Positions 22,728 through 32,551 of a DNA stretch of 64,000 bases are shown piece by piece. The notes under the pieces are model-generated. The model was not told the origin of the DNA, ran no database searches, and was given only the letters and a program-made list of their open reading frames with translations. Numbering within the stretch: the first letter of the stretch is position 1; each line of letters begins with the position of its first letter. Source of the stretch: Gammaproteobacteria bacterium. Lineage in GTDB: Bacteria > Pseudomonadota > Gammaproteobacteria > Pseudomonadales > Azotimanducaceae. Where the stretch lies: assembly GCA_002689445.1 (NCBI GenBank), contig NZGC01000077.1, forward strand, positions 58,999-122,998, in the 5' to 3' direction. A program made the position numbers and the translations under genes.

Positions 22728-23836
22728 CAGCTCATCCTCAATGCTTTGGGATAACTTCCCAGTAATTTTATTTCAAGCGCATCTTGCTTTACATCGGCTA
22801 ACAGTTGTTGAACCCGCAGGTCCGCACTGTGCCCATCAAAGTCAATAAAAAACACATAAGACCACATCCCTTGCTTGGAGGGTCTGGTCTCGATTGATGT
22901 CATTGAAACTTCATGGCGATGAAACGGCTCTAACACTTTAAACAAAGCGCCTGGCTGGTTGTGGGTTGACACCATGATTGAGGTTTTATCGTTGCCGCTG
23001 GGTCCAACGGGCTCTCTGCCAACGACCAAAAAACGAGTCGTGTTATCCGCTAAGTCTTCGATCTGTCGAGCAATGATCGAGAGCCCGTAGAGTGCGGCTG
23101 CAACTTCAGCACCGATGGCCCCCGATTCAGGATCTTCTTTGGCCTGTTTGGCTGCTTGGCCATTGCTACTGGTTACGACTCGGGTTGCATCAGGGTAATG
23201 GACATCCAACCAACGACGACATTGACCAAATGTTTGCTGGTGAGCATAGATCCGCCTAATCGGTGCATCAGCGGATACTGCCATGAAATGATGCTGAACC
23301 TTGAGTTCGCACTCTCCGCAAATCAGCAATGAGGCGGTTAGAAAGTTGTCAAGCGTGTGACTGACCACACCTTCGGTAGAGTTTTCCACTGGGACAACAC
23401 CATAGTGACAGTTCTCAGCAGCTACCTCCCGAAAGACATCATCGACCGTAACATGGGGCTGACCATTAACGGCATCGCCAAAATGCTTGAGCGTCGCTTG
23501 TTGCGTGAATGTACCTTGCGGCCCCAAATAGGCGACTTTCATCGGCTCTTCTAATGCCAGACAAGCCGACATGATTTGACGAAAAATTAAACTCACCTTG
23601 TCGTGACTCAAGGGGCCATGATTGCGCGCTATGACTTGTCTTAACACCTGGGCTTCGCGCTCAGGGCGATAAAATATCGCCGCGCCATCGCCGGCCTCAG
23701 CCTGCTTCACCGCCGCCACTTGCTGAGCACAGGCTGCTCGACGATTAATCAGCCCTAACAATTGATCATCTAGATCATCGATTTCGGCCCTGAGCGCGCT
23801 AAGATCTTGCTCAGGTGACGAAGCATCAGTCATCAC
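22727..23836 (-). CDS. pheA: Chorismate mutase / prephenate dehydratase (P-protein)
   Basis: A 369-residue bifunctional enzyme: AroQ-type chorismate mutase (residues about 10-95, [19 protein letters not shown]), prephenate dehydratase ([12 protein letters not shown] to [16 protein letters not shown] and the catalytic [10 protein letters not shown]), and a C-terminal ACT domain ([18 protein letters not shown]) for phenylalanine feedback. It makes phenylpyruvate from chorismate. It overlaps the end of gyrA by 11 bases. In most relatives serC sits between gyrA and pheA; here it is absent. Confidence 0.98.
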   Translation of the reverse strand: MMTDASSPEQDLSALRAEIDDLDDQLLGLINRRAACAQQVAAVKQAEAGDGAAIFYRPEREAQVLRQVIARNHGPLSHDKVSLIFRQIMSACLALEEPMKVAYLGPQGTFTQQATLKHFGDAVNGQPHVTVDDVFREVAAENCHYGVVPVENSTEGVVSHTLDNFLTASLLICGECELKVQHHFMAVSADAPIRRIYAHQQTFGQCRRWLDVHYPDATRVVTSSNGQAAKQAKEDPESGAIGAEVAAALYGLSIIARQIEDLADNTTRFLVVGREPVGPSGNDKTSIMVSTHNQPGALFKVLEPFHRHEVSMTSIETRPSKQGMWSYVFFIDFDGHSADLRVQQLLADVKQDALEIKLLGSYPKALRMS

Positions 23837-26489
23837 TATTATCCTCGATCAGACCGTTCTCTGCTGGTCGCTCTGCCGCTGCTTGCTCGGCAGACAGGCC
23901 CTGTACCCCATCATGCTCTCCATCGTCAGCATCCAAGCCTTCAGTTTGAACACCCTCTTCCGGCTCCTCAAACGAAGCGACACCCACGAGCGCCTCCCCC
24001 TCACTTAAATTAATCAAGCGGACACCTTGGGTATTCCTCCCTTGCGTGGAAACCTCGGAGACCCTGGTACGAACCAAGGTCCCCTGATCACTGATCAGAA
24101 TGACCTCATCCTCATCCCCCACCTCGGCTGCACCCACAAGCGCACCATTTCGGTCAGACAATTTCATGCAGATAACCCCCTGACCGCCGCGGCCGATCAC
24201 AGAGAACTGATCGACGGTGGTTCGCTTACCATAGCCGTTTTCACTGGCAAGCAGTAAAACACCATCCGAGTCCGGCACGATTAAGGCAATCACGGTTTCT
24301 GCTGATCGTAGCTTGATCCCTCGAACGCCACGAGCACCGCGTCCCATCGCACGAACATTATCCTCTTTGAACCGAATTGCTCGCCCACCGGAGCTAAACA
24401 ACATAATGTCGGATTGCCCGTCAGTAATTGATGCGCCCACTAACGTGTTGCCTTCTTCTAATTCTATCGCGATCAAACCGGAACTTCGGGGGCGAGAAAA
24501 ATCAAGCAGAGGTGTCTTCTTAACTGTGCCATTCGTGGTCGCCATCAAAATGAATTGCTCAGGGTGGTAGCCCTCCACCGGCAGCATCGCCGTGATCCTT
24601 TCATCCTCGGCTAGCGGCAGAATGTTGACGATCGGTCGGCCTCGAGCAGCCCTACTGGCAATGGGGATTTGAAAGGTTCTTAACCAATACACTTTGCCCA
24701 AATTCGTAAAGCACAGCAGCGTATCGTGGCTGTTGGTCACCAACAACTTGTCAATAAAATCCTCATCCTTCACCGCGCTAGCCGAGCGGCCTCGCCCACC
24801 CCGCTTTTGTGCTTGATAATCGGATAACGGTTGAGTCTTGGCGTAACCTCCATTTGAAAGGGTCACCACCATATCTTGGGGCGTAATCAAATCTTCCATC
24901 GTCAGATCTTCTTGAGATTCAACGATTTCAGATCGGCGTTCATCGCCATATTCATCCCGAATTTGCTCAAGCTCTTCTTTAATTAAAGCCAACAATCGTT
25001 CGGGAAGGGTCAAAATCTCAAGTAAATCAGCGATGTTATCAATAATTTCGCGATACTCTTCGAGCAGTTTCTCTTGCTCAAGACCCGTCAGACGATTGAG
25101 CCGCATTTCGAGAATAGCTTGCGCTTGCTCGGGAGATAAAAAATATTCACCGTCTGCCTTAAGCCCATATTGCTCATCAAGATCATCAGGTTTTGCAGCA
25201 TCGGGACCTGCTCGCTCCAACATCTGCATCACCGTGTCTGAACGCCAAGACTGGGCCAACAGTTTCTCTCTGGCTTCCTGCGCATCAGCACTGGCTTTGA
25301 TCAGTTCAATCATCGGATCAATGTTCGATAGCGCGACAGCGAGACCCTCTAGAACATGGCCTCTGGCCCGAGCCCGTCGAAGCAAATAGACCGTCCGCCG
25401 CGTGACGACTTCGCGACGATGCACAATGAAGTATTCTAAAACTTGTTTCAGATTCAGCACTTTCGGCTGATTATCAACCAAAGCCACAAGATTAATGCCG
25501 AAGACACTCTGCAATTGGGTTTGCGCATACAAATTATTGAGCACCACCTCAGGAACCACATCTTTCCGCAGCTCAATGACGATACGGGTGTCCTTTGCGG
25601 ATTCATCTCTCAAGTCAGTGATGCCTTCGACTTTCTTTTCTTTGTGCAATTCCGCAATTTTTTCGATTAACTTGGACCGGTTAACCTGGTAGGGGATCTC
25701 ATGCACGATAATGCTCGATTTACCTGAGGTTTCGTTGAACACGATGTCGCAGCGGGCGCGCATTTGAACCCTACCATGACCGGTTTTATACGCCTGAATA
25801 ATGCCGGCGCGTCCATTGATAATCGCGGCGGTTGGAAAATCTGGACCCTTGATGTGTTCCATCAATTGTTCAACGCCTAAATCGGGCGCTTCAATCAACG
25901 CAATTGTGGCATTCACAACCTCGGTTAAATTATGCGGTGGAATATTGGTTGCAAATCCGACGGCAATCCCACTCGAGCCGTTAACCAGCAGGTTAGGAAT
26001 TCGCGCAGGCAGGACCTCAGGCATCTGCAAGGTACCATCGTAATTGTCGACAAAGTCCACGGTTTCTTTGTCTAAATCAGCAAGCAATTCATGCGCAATC
26101 TTGGCCATACGCACTTCGGTGTAGCGCATTGCAGCGGCCATATCCCCATCCAATGAACCAAAATTACCCTGACCATCTACCAACGGGTAACGCATCTGCC
26201 AGTCTTGAGCCATACGAACGATCGTGTAATAAGACGCAGTGTCCCCATGGGGGTGATACTTACCAATCACGTCGCCAACGATCCGCGCAGACTTCATATA
26301 AGGGCGGTTATAGGCGTTGTTCAGTTCGTTCATCGCAAAAAGCACGCGTCGATGCACTGGCTTCAAACCATCTCGAACGTCAGGTAACGCTCTACCCACG
26401 ATTACGCTCATGGCATAATCGACGTAGGACTGCCGCATTTCGTCTTCGATGTTAATACTACGGATATCGTCGTTGTCCAATTCGCTCAT
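23826..26489 (-). CDS. gyrA: DNA gyrase subunit A
   Basis: An 887-residue type II topoisomerase subunit. The breakage-reunion domain has the catalytic Tyr in [11 protein letters not shown], the coiled-coil and tower regions follow, and the C-terminal DNA-wrapping beta-pinwheel has the GyrA box QKRGGRG. An acidic tail (about residues 840-887) ends the protein. In the quinolone-resistance-determining region, [11 protein letters not shown], Thr84 matches E. coli Ser83 and Tyr88 matches Asp87. Thr at 83 is a common wild-type residue; Tyr at 87 is unusual and is known as a resistance substitution. It heads the run gyrA-pheA-hisC-tyrA and is divergent from mtaD. Confidence 0.98.
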   Translation of the reverse strand: MSELDNDDIRSINIEDEMRQSYVDYAMSVIVGRALPDVRDGLKPVHRRVLFAMNELNNAYNRPYMKSARIVGDVIGKYHPHGDTASYYTIVRMAQDWQMRYPLVDGQGNFGSLDGDMAAAMRYTEVRMAKIAHELLADLDKETVDFVDNYDGTLQMPEVLPARIPNLLVNGSSGIAVGFATNIPPHNLTEVVNATIALIEAPDLGVEQLMEHIKGPDFPTAAIINGRAGIIQAYKTGHGRVQMRARCDIVFNETSGKSSIIVHEIPYQVNRSKLIEKIAELHKEKKVEGITDLRDESAKDTRIVIELRKDVVPEVVLNNLYAQTQLQSVFGINLVALVDNQPKVLNLKQVLEYFIVHRREVVTRRTVYLLRRARARGHVLEGLAVALSNIDPMIELIKASADAQEAREKLLAQSWRSDTVMQMLERAGPDAAKPDDLDEQYGLKADGEYFLSPEQAQAILEMRLNRLTGLEQEKLLEEYREIIDNIADLLEILTLPERLLALIKEELEQIRDEYGDERRSEIVESQEDLTMEDLITPQDMVVTLSNGGYAKTQPLSDYQAQKRGGRGRSASAVKDEDFIDKLLVTNSHDTLLCFTNLGKVYWLRTFQIPIASRAARGRPIVNILPLAEDERITAMLPVEGYHPEQFILMATTNGTVKKTPLLDFSRPRSSGLIAIELEEGNTLVGASITDGQSDIMLFSSGGRAIRFKEDNVRAMGRGARGVRGIKLRSAETVIALIVPDSDGVLLLASENGYGKRTTVDQFSVIGRGGQGVICMKLSDRNGALVGAAEVGDEDEVILISDQGTLVRTRVSEVSTQGRNTQGVRLINLSEGEALVGVASFEEPEEGVQTEGLDADDGEHDGVQGLSAEQAAAERPAENGLIEDNSDD

Positions 26490-26805
26490 AGATCACTTAT
26501 CTTTTTTAATTCAAAATGGGGCTTATTCGAAAGCATCTCAGCAGCCCAGCATCGGCGTTTACGACCCCATCCATCTCGTCAAAAACGCTGTGGCGCTTGT
26601 CAGAGAAGAGCAGCTTTTGTTGCTAACATTACGTCCAATGAGGTCACCGACGCCGTTTGACCTATACTAACACAGTGGGACGTCAAAGCCCATTCAGAAA
26701 GCTGTCGGCAATGCGATATAACTTACTGATTTTATTAACTATATTAGCCCTAAACAGATTCCTACAAGGATTCCTCTTGAAACCCAAATTCAGAGCGCAG
26801 GATAG
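26490..26805. other. Divergent intergenic region gyrA / mtaD
   Basis: About 316 bp between divergent genes; it should hold the promoters for gyrA (minus) and for mtaD-ubiG-yciK (plus). The stretch 26715-26760 is AT-rich with TATATT-like words, but I cannot fix a -35/-10 pair. It also contains most of a 32-codon hydrophobic frame at 26711-26809. Confidence 0.45.
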
Positions 26806-26809
26806 ATGA
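26711..26809 (+). CDS. Possible 32-residue hydrophobic small protein coupled to mtaD
   Basis: An ATG-started frame of 32 codons whose product has a hydrophobic N-terminal half (YNLLILLTILAL) and a basic C-terminal half (LLKPKFRAQDR), like a single-pass small membrane protein. Its stop overlaps the mtaD start as ATGA, which would allow translational coupling. The ribosome-binding site is weak. It may be a real leader peptide, or chance in an AT-rich promoter region; I lean only slightly towards it. Confidence 0.3.
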   Translation: MRYNLLILLTILALNRFLQGFLLKPKFRAQDR

Positions 26810-28122
26810 ACTTAACCTCGAGAATTCAACCCGAATGGCTTCTGCCGATTCGTCCTAAAGGCGTGCTACATGTCAACCATGACCTTATTTTGCAAGGTTC
26901 CGAAATCCTCGAAGTCCTGCCGAGAGAGGAAGCAAACGCGCGTTATCCTAAGGCGCCATGCCTTATGCTGCCGGGGCAGATCCTCATGCCTGGCCTGATC
27001 AATTGTCACGGTCATGCAGCGATGACATTACTACGCGGCTATGCCGATGATTACAGCCTTTTTGAATGGCTCAACAACCACATCTGGCCGGCCGAGGCCC
27101 GGGTTGTTAGTCCTGACTTTGTCGAAACTGGCGCTTGGCTTGCCGCGACAGAAATGATTCAGTCCGGCACTACCTGTGCCGCCGATAGCTATTTCTTTCC
27201 TGAGGCCACCGTGAAAGGCTTTCAACGAGTGGGCATTCGAAGTCAAATCACCACGCCGGTGATCCAATTCCCATCCCCCTGGTCTGGCTCCGAGGCCGAA
27301 GCCATCACCAAAAGCTTGGCTTTTTTCGAATGGGCAGACCAATTTCCTCGATTGACCCAAGGCTTTGCGCCACATGCCGTATACACCGTGAGCGATCTTG
27401 GCTTTACCCAAGTTCAAAAGCATGCTGAAGCGCTGAGTCTTCCTATTCATTTGCACCTGCACGAGTCTAGCGCTGAGGTCCAGCAACAGCTTAGCGAGAC
27501 CGGTGAGCGGCCCATTGCTCGCTTGAAACGGCTGGGGTTGCTAAGCGATTTATTGCAAACCGTCCATATGACCGACCTTGACGACGAAGACCTCGACGCA
27601 ATCGCCCCCTATCGTATCGGGGTGGCACATTGTCCAGAGTCGAATCAAAAATTGGGCAGTGGCATCTGCCCAGTCGCGGAACTCACTCGACGGGGGATCA
27701 ATATCGGTCTTGGGACAGACGGTGCCGCCAGCAACAACGATCTCGATCTATTTCAAGAACTCCGTAGCGCGGCCCTACTGGCTAAGGTCAGTCAGCTTGA
27801 CCCGACCGCATTGGCCGCCATCGACACTTTGGAAATGGCAACCCTTGGCGGCGCGAGGTTTTTAGGGCTTGAACAACAATTGGGTAGTCTCGAGCCTGGT
27901 AAGCAGGCCGACATGATCGCCGTCGATCTCAGCGACATTCGACATCAGCCGGTGTATCATCCCACCTCTCAATTGACTTACACCGCTACTGGACAGGACG
28001 TTACCCACACTTGGATAGCTGGGGAATTGCTATATGCCAATAGGCAGCACAACAGATCAGACTTGGCCGCTCTACGAGCATCGATTCAAGACTGGCAATC
28101 AACCATAAATCGCCTTACTTAA
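26806..28122 (+). CDS. mtaD: 5-methylthioadenosine / S-adenosylhomocysteine deaminase
   Basis: A 438-residue amidohydrolase with a metal-binding barrel. The HxH metal motif is in MPGLINCHGHAAM, further ligands are in HLHLHESSAEV, and the distal Asp is in GLGTDGAASNND. It deaminates methylthioadenosine and S-adenosylhomocysteine to inosyl products in methionine and purine salvage. It starts an apparent operon mtaD-ubiG-yciK, the same order as in pseudomonads, where a mupP gene usually lies after ubiG and is missing here. Confidence 0.93.
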   Translation: MNLTSRIQPEWLLPIRPKGVLHVNHDLILQGSEILEVLPREEANARYPKAPCLMLPGQILMPGLINCHGHAAMTLLRGYADDYSLFEWLNNHIWPAEARVVSPDFVETGAWLAATEMIQSGTTCAADSYFFPEATVKGFQRVGIRSQITTPVIQFPSPWSGSEAEAITKSLAFFEWADQFPRLTQGFAPHAVYTVSDLGFTQVQKHAEALSLPIHLHLHESSAEVQQQLSETGERPIARLKRLGLLSDLLQTVHMTDLDDEDLDAIAPYRIGVAHCPESNQKLGSGICPVAELTRRGINIGLGTDGAASNNDLDLFQELRSAALLAKVSQLDPTALAAIDTLEMATLGGARFLGLEQQLGSLEPGKQADMIAVDLSDIRHQPVYHPTSQLTYTATGQDVTHTWIAGELLYANRQHNRSDLAALRASIQDWQSTINRLT

Positions 28123-28124
28123 CT

Positions 28125-28841
28125 ATGTCAGACAATATCGATCCTGAAGAAATACAAAAATTTGAGGCGATCGCACGGCGCTGGTGGGACCCCAACAGCG
28201 AATTTAAGCCTTTGCATGCGATCAATCCGCTCAGAACCGGCTATATCGCCGATCGCTGCTCGCTGGAAGGTAAACACGTGCTGGATATCGGCTGCGGCGG
28301 CGGATTACTGACTGAAGCCTTGGCCAAAGCAGGTGCCCATGTCACGGGCATCGATATGGGGGAAGTGCCATTACAGGTAGCAAAGTTACACCGTCATGAG
28401 TCAGGACTAGAGATTGATTATCATCAAAGCACCGCGGAGCAATTCGCAAAGACGCATACGCACGCTTTCGATATCGTTACCTGCTTAGAAATGCTAGAGC
28501 ATGTGCCTGATCCAGGATCGGTAGTGCGAGCCTGTGGACAACTGTTGAAACCCAAGGGTGATCTATTCCTCTCTACCCTTAATCGTAATCCCAAGGCCTA
28601 TGCCTTTGCGATTGTTGGTGCGGAATACCTATTGGGCCTATTGCCCCGGGGAACCCATGATTATCAAAAATTCATTCGACCCTCGGAACTCGCGCACAGC
28701 CTCAGAGCCCAGGATTTTACCCTTCACGATATCCGAGGCATGACCTACAACCCCGTTACACAAACTTACCGATTGAGCCCAGACACCGACGTCAATTACT
28801 TAATGCATGCTCGCTATGAACCTCAACCTAACGCCACCTGA
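28125..28841 (+). CDS. ubiG: Ubiquinone biosynthesis O-methyltransferase
   Basis: A 238-residue class I SAM-dependent methyltransferase. The SAM motif is VLDIGCGGGLLTEALAK, then the LEMLEHVPDP motif, and the family's N-terminal FEAIARRWWDPNSEFKPLHAINPLR. UbiG performs both O-methylations in ubiquinone synthesis at the inner membrane face. It begins two bases after mtaD and overlaps the start of yciK. Confidence 0.97.
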   Translation: MSDNIDPEEIQKFEAIARRWWDPNSEFKPLHAINPLRTGYIADRCSLEGKHVLDIGCGGGLLTEALAKAGAHVTGIDMGEVPLQVAKLHRHESGLEIDYHQSTAEQFAKTHTHAFDIVTCLEMLEHVPDPGSVVRACGQLLKPKGDLFLSTLNRNPKAYAFAIVGAEYLLGLLPRGTHDYQKFIRPSELAHSLRAQDFTLHDIRGMTYNPVTQTYRLSPDTDVNYLMHARYEPQPNAT

Positions 28842-29589
28842 AGGCGGCAGCTTTCGCGATTTAAACATTCTGATCACCGGTGCAAGTGCTGGCATTGGTC
28901 GCGCCCTTGCACTTCACGTTGCGCAACTGGGGGCCACCTGCTTACTACTGGGACGGAATATTGGTGCGCTTGAAGCAGTCTACGATGAGATTCTCGAAAA
29001 GGGCGGTCCAGAACCCGCGATCATCCCGTTCGACTTAAGCAATCTCGACCCGGAAAGGCTCAATGAGATGGTCGAAGCCATCGCAGACCGCTACCATACC
29101 TTAGATGCCTTAGTGCATAACGCCGCTATCCTGGGTGACCGAATACCGTTTCAGCAATATCGGTTAACCACTTGGTCGCAGGTCTTTCGAATCAATTTCG
29201 ATGCGCCTGTCGCATTGACTCAAGCCCTGTTACCTCTACTGCAAAGATCCAACAAAGGTGCGATTCTCTTTATGAGTTCCAGCGTGGGGAAACAACCCCG
29301 AGCCTATTGGGGCGCCTACGCCAGCTCCAAATATGCGGTTGAAGGTTTCGCCAAACTGCTTGTGGACGAGTTGCACAACACCAGCAATATCCGGGTATCG
29401 ATCGTCAATCCTGGCGCCACTCGAACCAAAATGCGCAAAGCGGCTTACCCGGCTGAGGATCCCAGCTCGGTTAAATCCCCAGCAGACTTAATGCCTTTGC
29501 TCACCGTTTTAATTTCACCTTTTTCCGACGCCCCCCGCGGCCATCGATTTGAAAGCAACGGCACCGGCGAACCCATCGGCGAAGTTTAG
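28807..29589 (+). CDS. yciK: Short-chain dehydrogenase, YciK family
   Basis: A 260-residue SDR oxidoreductase. The cofactor motif is TGASAGIGRALAL, NAAILGD is the NNAG-equivalent, and the catalytic set is Ser in SSSVGKQPRAYWG plus YASSKYA (Tyr-x-x-x-Lys). C-terminal features ATRTKMRKAAYPAEDP and KSPADLMPL match YciK. Substrate unknown. The start may be 28807 or the next ATG at 28816; both lie inside ubiG and neither has a strong ribosome-binding site. Confidence 0.9.
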   Translation: MLAMNLNLTPPEGGSFRDLNILITGASAGIGRALALHVAQLGATCLLLGRNIGALEAVYDEILEKGGPEPAIIPFDLSNLDPERLNEMVEAIADRYHTLDALVHNAAILGDRIPFQQYRLTTWSQVFRINFDAPVALTQALLPLLQRSNKGAILFMSSSVGKQPRAYWGAYASSKYAVEGFAKLLVDELHNTSNIRVSIVNPGATRTKMRKAAYPAEDPSSVKSPADLMPLLTVLISPFSDAPRGHRFESNGTGEPIGEV

Positions 29590-29737
29590 ATGGAAGCGCG
29601 AGGAGCATTATAAAGGACCACCCCTGGCACGGGCCTGAACTTGAGGTTTAGCGGCTGGAGTATTGGGGTCTTGGGTCTCAGGATTGAGCCTTGGTTACCG
29701 GGCCTTAGCCCTTAAAATCTTACGACTTAGCGTCTTT

Positions 29738-29772
29738 CGTTTTTCGTTTTTCGTTTTTCGTTTTTCGTTTTT
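29738..29772. repeat. Five tandem copies of CGTTTTT
   Basis: An exact heptamer microsatellite, CGTTTTT x5, in the 266-bp gap between the converging yciK and rluB genes. Adjacent TTTCG and TCTTTCG words extend the pattern. A seven-base unit is prone to slipped-strand copy-number change. Lying between 3' ends, it is more likely to affect transcript ends than promoters. Confidence 0.95.
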
Positions 29773-29855
29773 CGGCCTCAACCTTCAGCCTTGAATCCCG
29801 GGAGGTCGAGCGCCGCCCTTGCCGCTTGGGCAGTTGTGCGATTGCCGGTATCACG

Positions 29856-30659
29856 CTAGCGGGCGCTGCGCTTACCTGCCTTACTCAACCGCGGCCCAGC
29901 TTTTGCACTCGATGGGGAATCGCTAGGCGGCATCAACCCTGCCAAGCGATATAGCTCCGAGACATCTTTGCCTTCGATATCTACAAATTTTCCTGCCTTG
30001 ACTGCAGACGGAATAAAGAAACTGCCAAATCTGACCCGTTTCAATCGGCTCACGGTTAATCCTTGGGATTCAAACAAGCGTCGGACCTCACGATTACGAC
30101 CTTCGGTCAAGGCAACGTAGTACCATTGATTCGCGCCCGACTCGTCACGTCCTTTGCGGATATCCGAAAACCTGGCAATGCCATCATCGAGCAACACACC
30201 GTCTTTCAGCGCCTGGAGTTGCGCCTCGCTGACTTCACCCAGCACCCGAACCGCGTACTCCCGATCGATGCCCGAGGAGGGATGCATCAGTTGATTGGCT
30301 AGCTGACCATCTGTCGTCAGCAACAGCAGTCCACTGGTGTTGAAGTCTAAACGTCCTACCGACACCCAACGCTGCTGCTTAATCTTGGGCAAACGATCAA
30401 ACACCGTGGGCCGCCCTTCCGGATCATCACGACTACAAATCTCTCCGGCTGGCTTGTTGTAAAGCAAATGTCTTTGCCTTTGCTGTACTGACTTTAACGC
30501 CCTACCATCGACGACGATTTTATCCTCAGCGCTCACTCGATCACCGAGATTCGCGACTTGGCCATTGACCGTAACTCGTCCAGTCGTGATCCAGGTCTCC
30601 ATCGTGCGGCGACTACCCAAACCAGCGGCGGCAAGCACCTTTTGCAATTTATCCGTCAT
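29856..30659 (-). CDS. rluB: 23S rRNA pseudouridine synthase RluB
   Basis: A 267-residue RsuA/RluB-type enzyme. It has an N-terminal S4 RNA-binding domain (KLQKVLAAAGLGSRRTMETWITTGRVTVNG), the catalytic Asp in VGRLDFNTSGLLLLTTDG, and LTEGRNREVRRLFES in the core. It makes pseudouridine 2605 in 23S rRNA. A basic C-terminal tail follows. It is 9 bases after scpB, in the conserved scpA-scpB-rluB order. Confidence 0.95.
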   Translation of the reverse strand: MTDKLQKVLAAAGLGSRRTMETWITTGRVTVNGQVANLGDRVSAEDKIVVDGRALKSVQQRQRHLLYNKPAGEICSRDDPEGRPTVFDRLPKIKQQRWVSVGRLDFNTSGLLLLTTDGQLANQLMHPSSGIDREYAVRVLGEVSEAQLQALKDGVLLDDGIARFSDIRKGRDESGANQWYYVALTEGRNREVRRLFESQGLTVSRLKRVRFGSFFIPSAVKAGKFVDIEGKDVSELYRLAGLMPPSDSPSSAKAGPRLSKAGKRSAR

Positions 30660-30668
30660 GGGGTCGCC

Positions 30669-31679
30669 TTAAGCACCAGGCTCAGAGTCGTTGGAGGTCG
30701 AGGGGTCCGCGGACGACTCGCCAGGATTGGCCTCCTCCGTGGCCATCTCAGGCGAGCTTATCTTCGTTGGTTGAGCCGGCGAAGACTCAACCGTTTCCTC
30801 CTCAGCAAAAGCCGCTCGGATAATGTCCAAATTGGTATCGCTACTGGCTGAAAACCCTGGGTCTACCGATGCTGAGGCCGTGGTCGTCTGAGCGTCAGCA
30901 TCCACGGCAAGCGGTTCTGCCTTAACATCTTCATCCAGCCTAAGCTCCTCGTTCTCATCCGCTTCCTCATCCTCATCCGCCTCTGTCGGCGCCATGGCTC
31001 GACGGATATTGTCACGAATGGTGTCCACCGTATTTGCCACCTCATCAAGGTCCGTGTCTTCGATATCGGCGATTCCTGCTTCTTCGTCATCCAAGGTCAA
31101 CGTTTTCATTTCAATTAGCGGTTCATCAAGCGCTAATCGAGATTCCATATCATCGAGATCACGAATTTCAGAAAGCGTCGGCAACTCATCCAAACTGCTG
31201 AGATTAAAGTAATCAAGAAAGTGCTTGGTGGTTGCATACATCGCTGGTCGTCCTGGCACATCTCGATGCCCAACAACGCGGATCCACTCTCGTTCCAGGA
31301 GACTTCGAATGATGTTGGTTGAAACGGTCACCCCTCGGACCTCTTCGATGTCACCTCGGGTGATCGGTTGCTTGTAAGCGATCAAGGCCAAGGTCTCTAA
31401 CAGCGCCCGAGTATATCGCTGGGGACGTTCTTCCCAGAGGCGCCCAACCCAATCAGCATAATCTTGCTTAACCTGAAATCGATATCCGCTGGCAAGTTGG
31501 CGAAGTTCAAAGCCGCGGTCACCACATTCTGCTGCAATCACCTCCAAGGCCTGTTTAACGTCTTGCCGACTGGGAGGGTCAAACTCAAACAGCGCCGTCA
31601 AATTATCCAACGACAATGGGCTTTCCGAAGCCAGTATGGCGCCTTCTATAATCTGCTTGAGAGGGAATTCCTCTGTCAT
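30669..31679 (-). CDS. scpB: Segregation and condensation protein B
   Basis: A 336-residue protein. Residues about 1-185 form the two winged-helix ScpB domain (EGAILASESPLSLDNLTALFE, LLETLALIAYKQPITRGDIEEVRG, VGHRDVPGRPAMYATTKHFLDYF). The C-terminal 140 residues are a very acidic, low-complexity tail rich in Asp, Glu, Ser and Pro, and not conserved. ScpB dimers bridge ScpA in the SMC condensin. Its start overlaps the scpA stop. Confidence 0.94.
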   Translation of the reverse strand: MTEEFPLKQIIEGAILASESPLSLDNLTALFEFDPPSRQDVKQALEVIAAECGDRGFELRQLASGYRFQVKQDYADWVGRLWEERPQRYTRALLETLALIAYKQPITRGDIEEVRGVTVSTNIIRSLLEREWIRVVGHRDVPGRPAMYATTKHFLDYFNLSSLDELPTLSEIRDLDDMESRLALDEPLIEMKTLTLDDEEAGIADIEDTDLDEVANTVDTIRDNIRRAMAPTEADEDEEADENEELRLDEDVKAEPLAVDADAQTTTASASVDPGFSASSDTNLDIIRAAFAEEETVESSPAQPTKISSPEMATEEANPGESSADPSTSNDSEPGA

Positions 31680-32551
31680 AATGTGCTCTCGCTCGCCTCT
31701 GGTTCAATGGCATGAGTTTTCGATCGAATGTGAATGGGCGCGAAGGCCTCTGTCTGCACCAACTCAATCAACGACTCTTTGATTAATTCTAGCATCGCAA
31801 TAAATGTGACCACCACGCCTTGCCGGCCCTCGGTCACATCGAACAACTCCACAAAGGCAATGTACTGATCACCTCTTTGTTGGATACGCCCTAAGATGTG
31901 GGACATCCGCTCCCGGGTCGATAATGGCTCAAGACTGATTTGATGGCTGGCATTTTGATCGGCTCGTCGCAGCACTCCCGCAAGCGAAACCAACAATTCC
32001 TGCAATTGCACATCTGGCAATGGTTTGACTCGGTTGGACACTGGCGCGTCAGCCTGAGCGATCCAAAAATCTCGATTACTCCGCGGCAACTCATCAAGCG
32101 CCATAGCCGCCGTCTTGAACTGCTCGTATTCCTGCAACCTCCTAATCAGTTCCGCCCGAGGATCATCCTCGTCCTGTTCTGCTTCTGCTTGCCGAGGTAG
32201 CAACATTCTCGATTTGATTTCTGCCAGCATCGCTGCCATCACCAAATACTCTGACGCTAGCTCAAACTGCAACTCCCCCATCAACTCAATGTACTGCATG
32301 TACTGCTGAGTGATGTCCGCCACTTTGATGTCCAAAATGTCTAGGTTCTGTCGCTTGATTAAATACAAGAGCAAATCGAGCGGCCCCTCAAAAGCTTCGA
32401 GGAAGACTTCAAGCGCATCAGGAGGAATGTATAAATCATCGGGCAGGTTGGTGAACGGCACCCCTGCAACCAGCGCCAGCTCACTTTGCTTCTTTGGCAT
32501 CGCCGCCAACATGGGCGGCGTCGATGGAGGCGATGGGAGATCGTCTGCCAT
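31676..32551 (-). CDS. scpA: Segregation and condensation protein A
   Basis: A 291-residue kleisin. The core begins at FLEAFEGPLDLLLYLIKRQNLDILDI (about residue 50) and continues with YLVMAAMLAEIKSRMLLP; the C-terminal winged helix has FVALLELIKESLIE-like sequence (VTFIAMLELIKESLIELVQ). ScpA links SMC heads with ScpB for chromosome compaction. It overlaps trpS by one base and scpB by four. Having SMC-ScpAB rather than MukBEF is consistent with many non-enteric gammaproteobacteria. Confidence 0.95.
   Translation of the reverse strand: MADDLPSPPSTPPMLAAMPKKQSELALVAGVPFTNLPDDLYIPPDALEVFLEAFEGPLDLLLYLIKRQNLDILDIKVADITQQYMQYIELMGELQFELASEYLVMAAMLAEIKSRMLLPRQAEAEQDEDDPRAELIRRLQEYEQFKTAAMALDELPRSNRDFWIAQADAPVSNRVKPLPDVQLQELLVSLAGVLRRADQNASHQISLEPLSTRERMSHILGRIQQRGDQYIAFVELFDVTEGRQGVVVTFIAMLELIKESLIELVQTEAFAPIHIRSKTHAIEPEASESTL

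Noticed and set aside
29738..29772. Heptamer repeats considered as a CRISPR or REP array
   Set aside because: Unit is seven bases with no spacers and no palindrome; it is a simple microsatellite.
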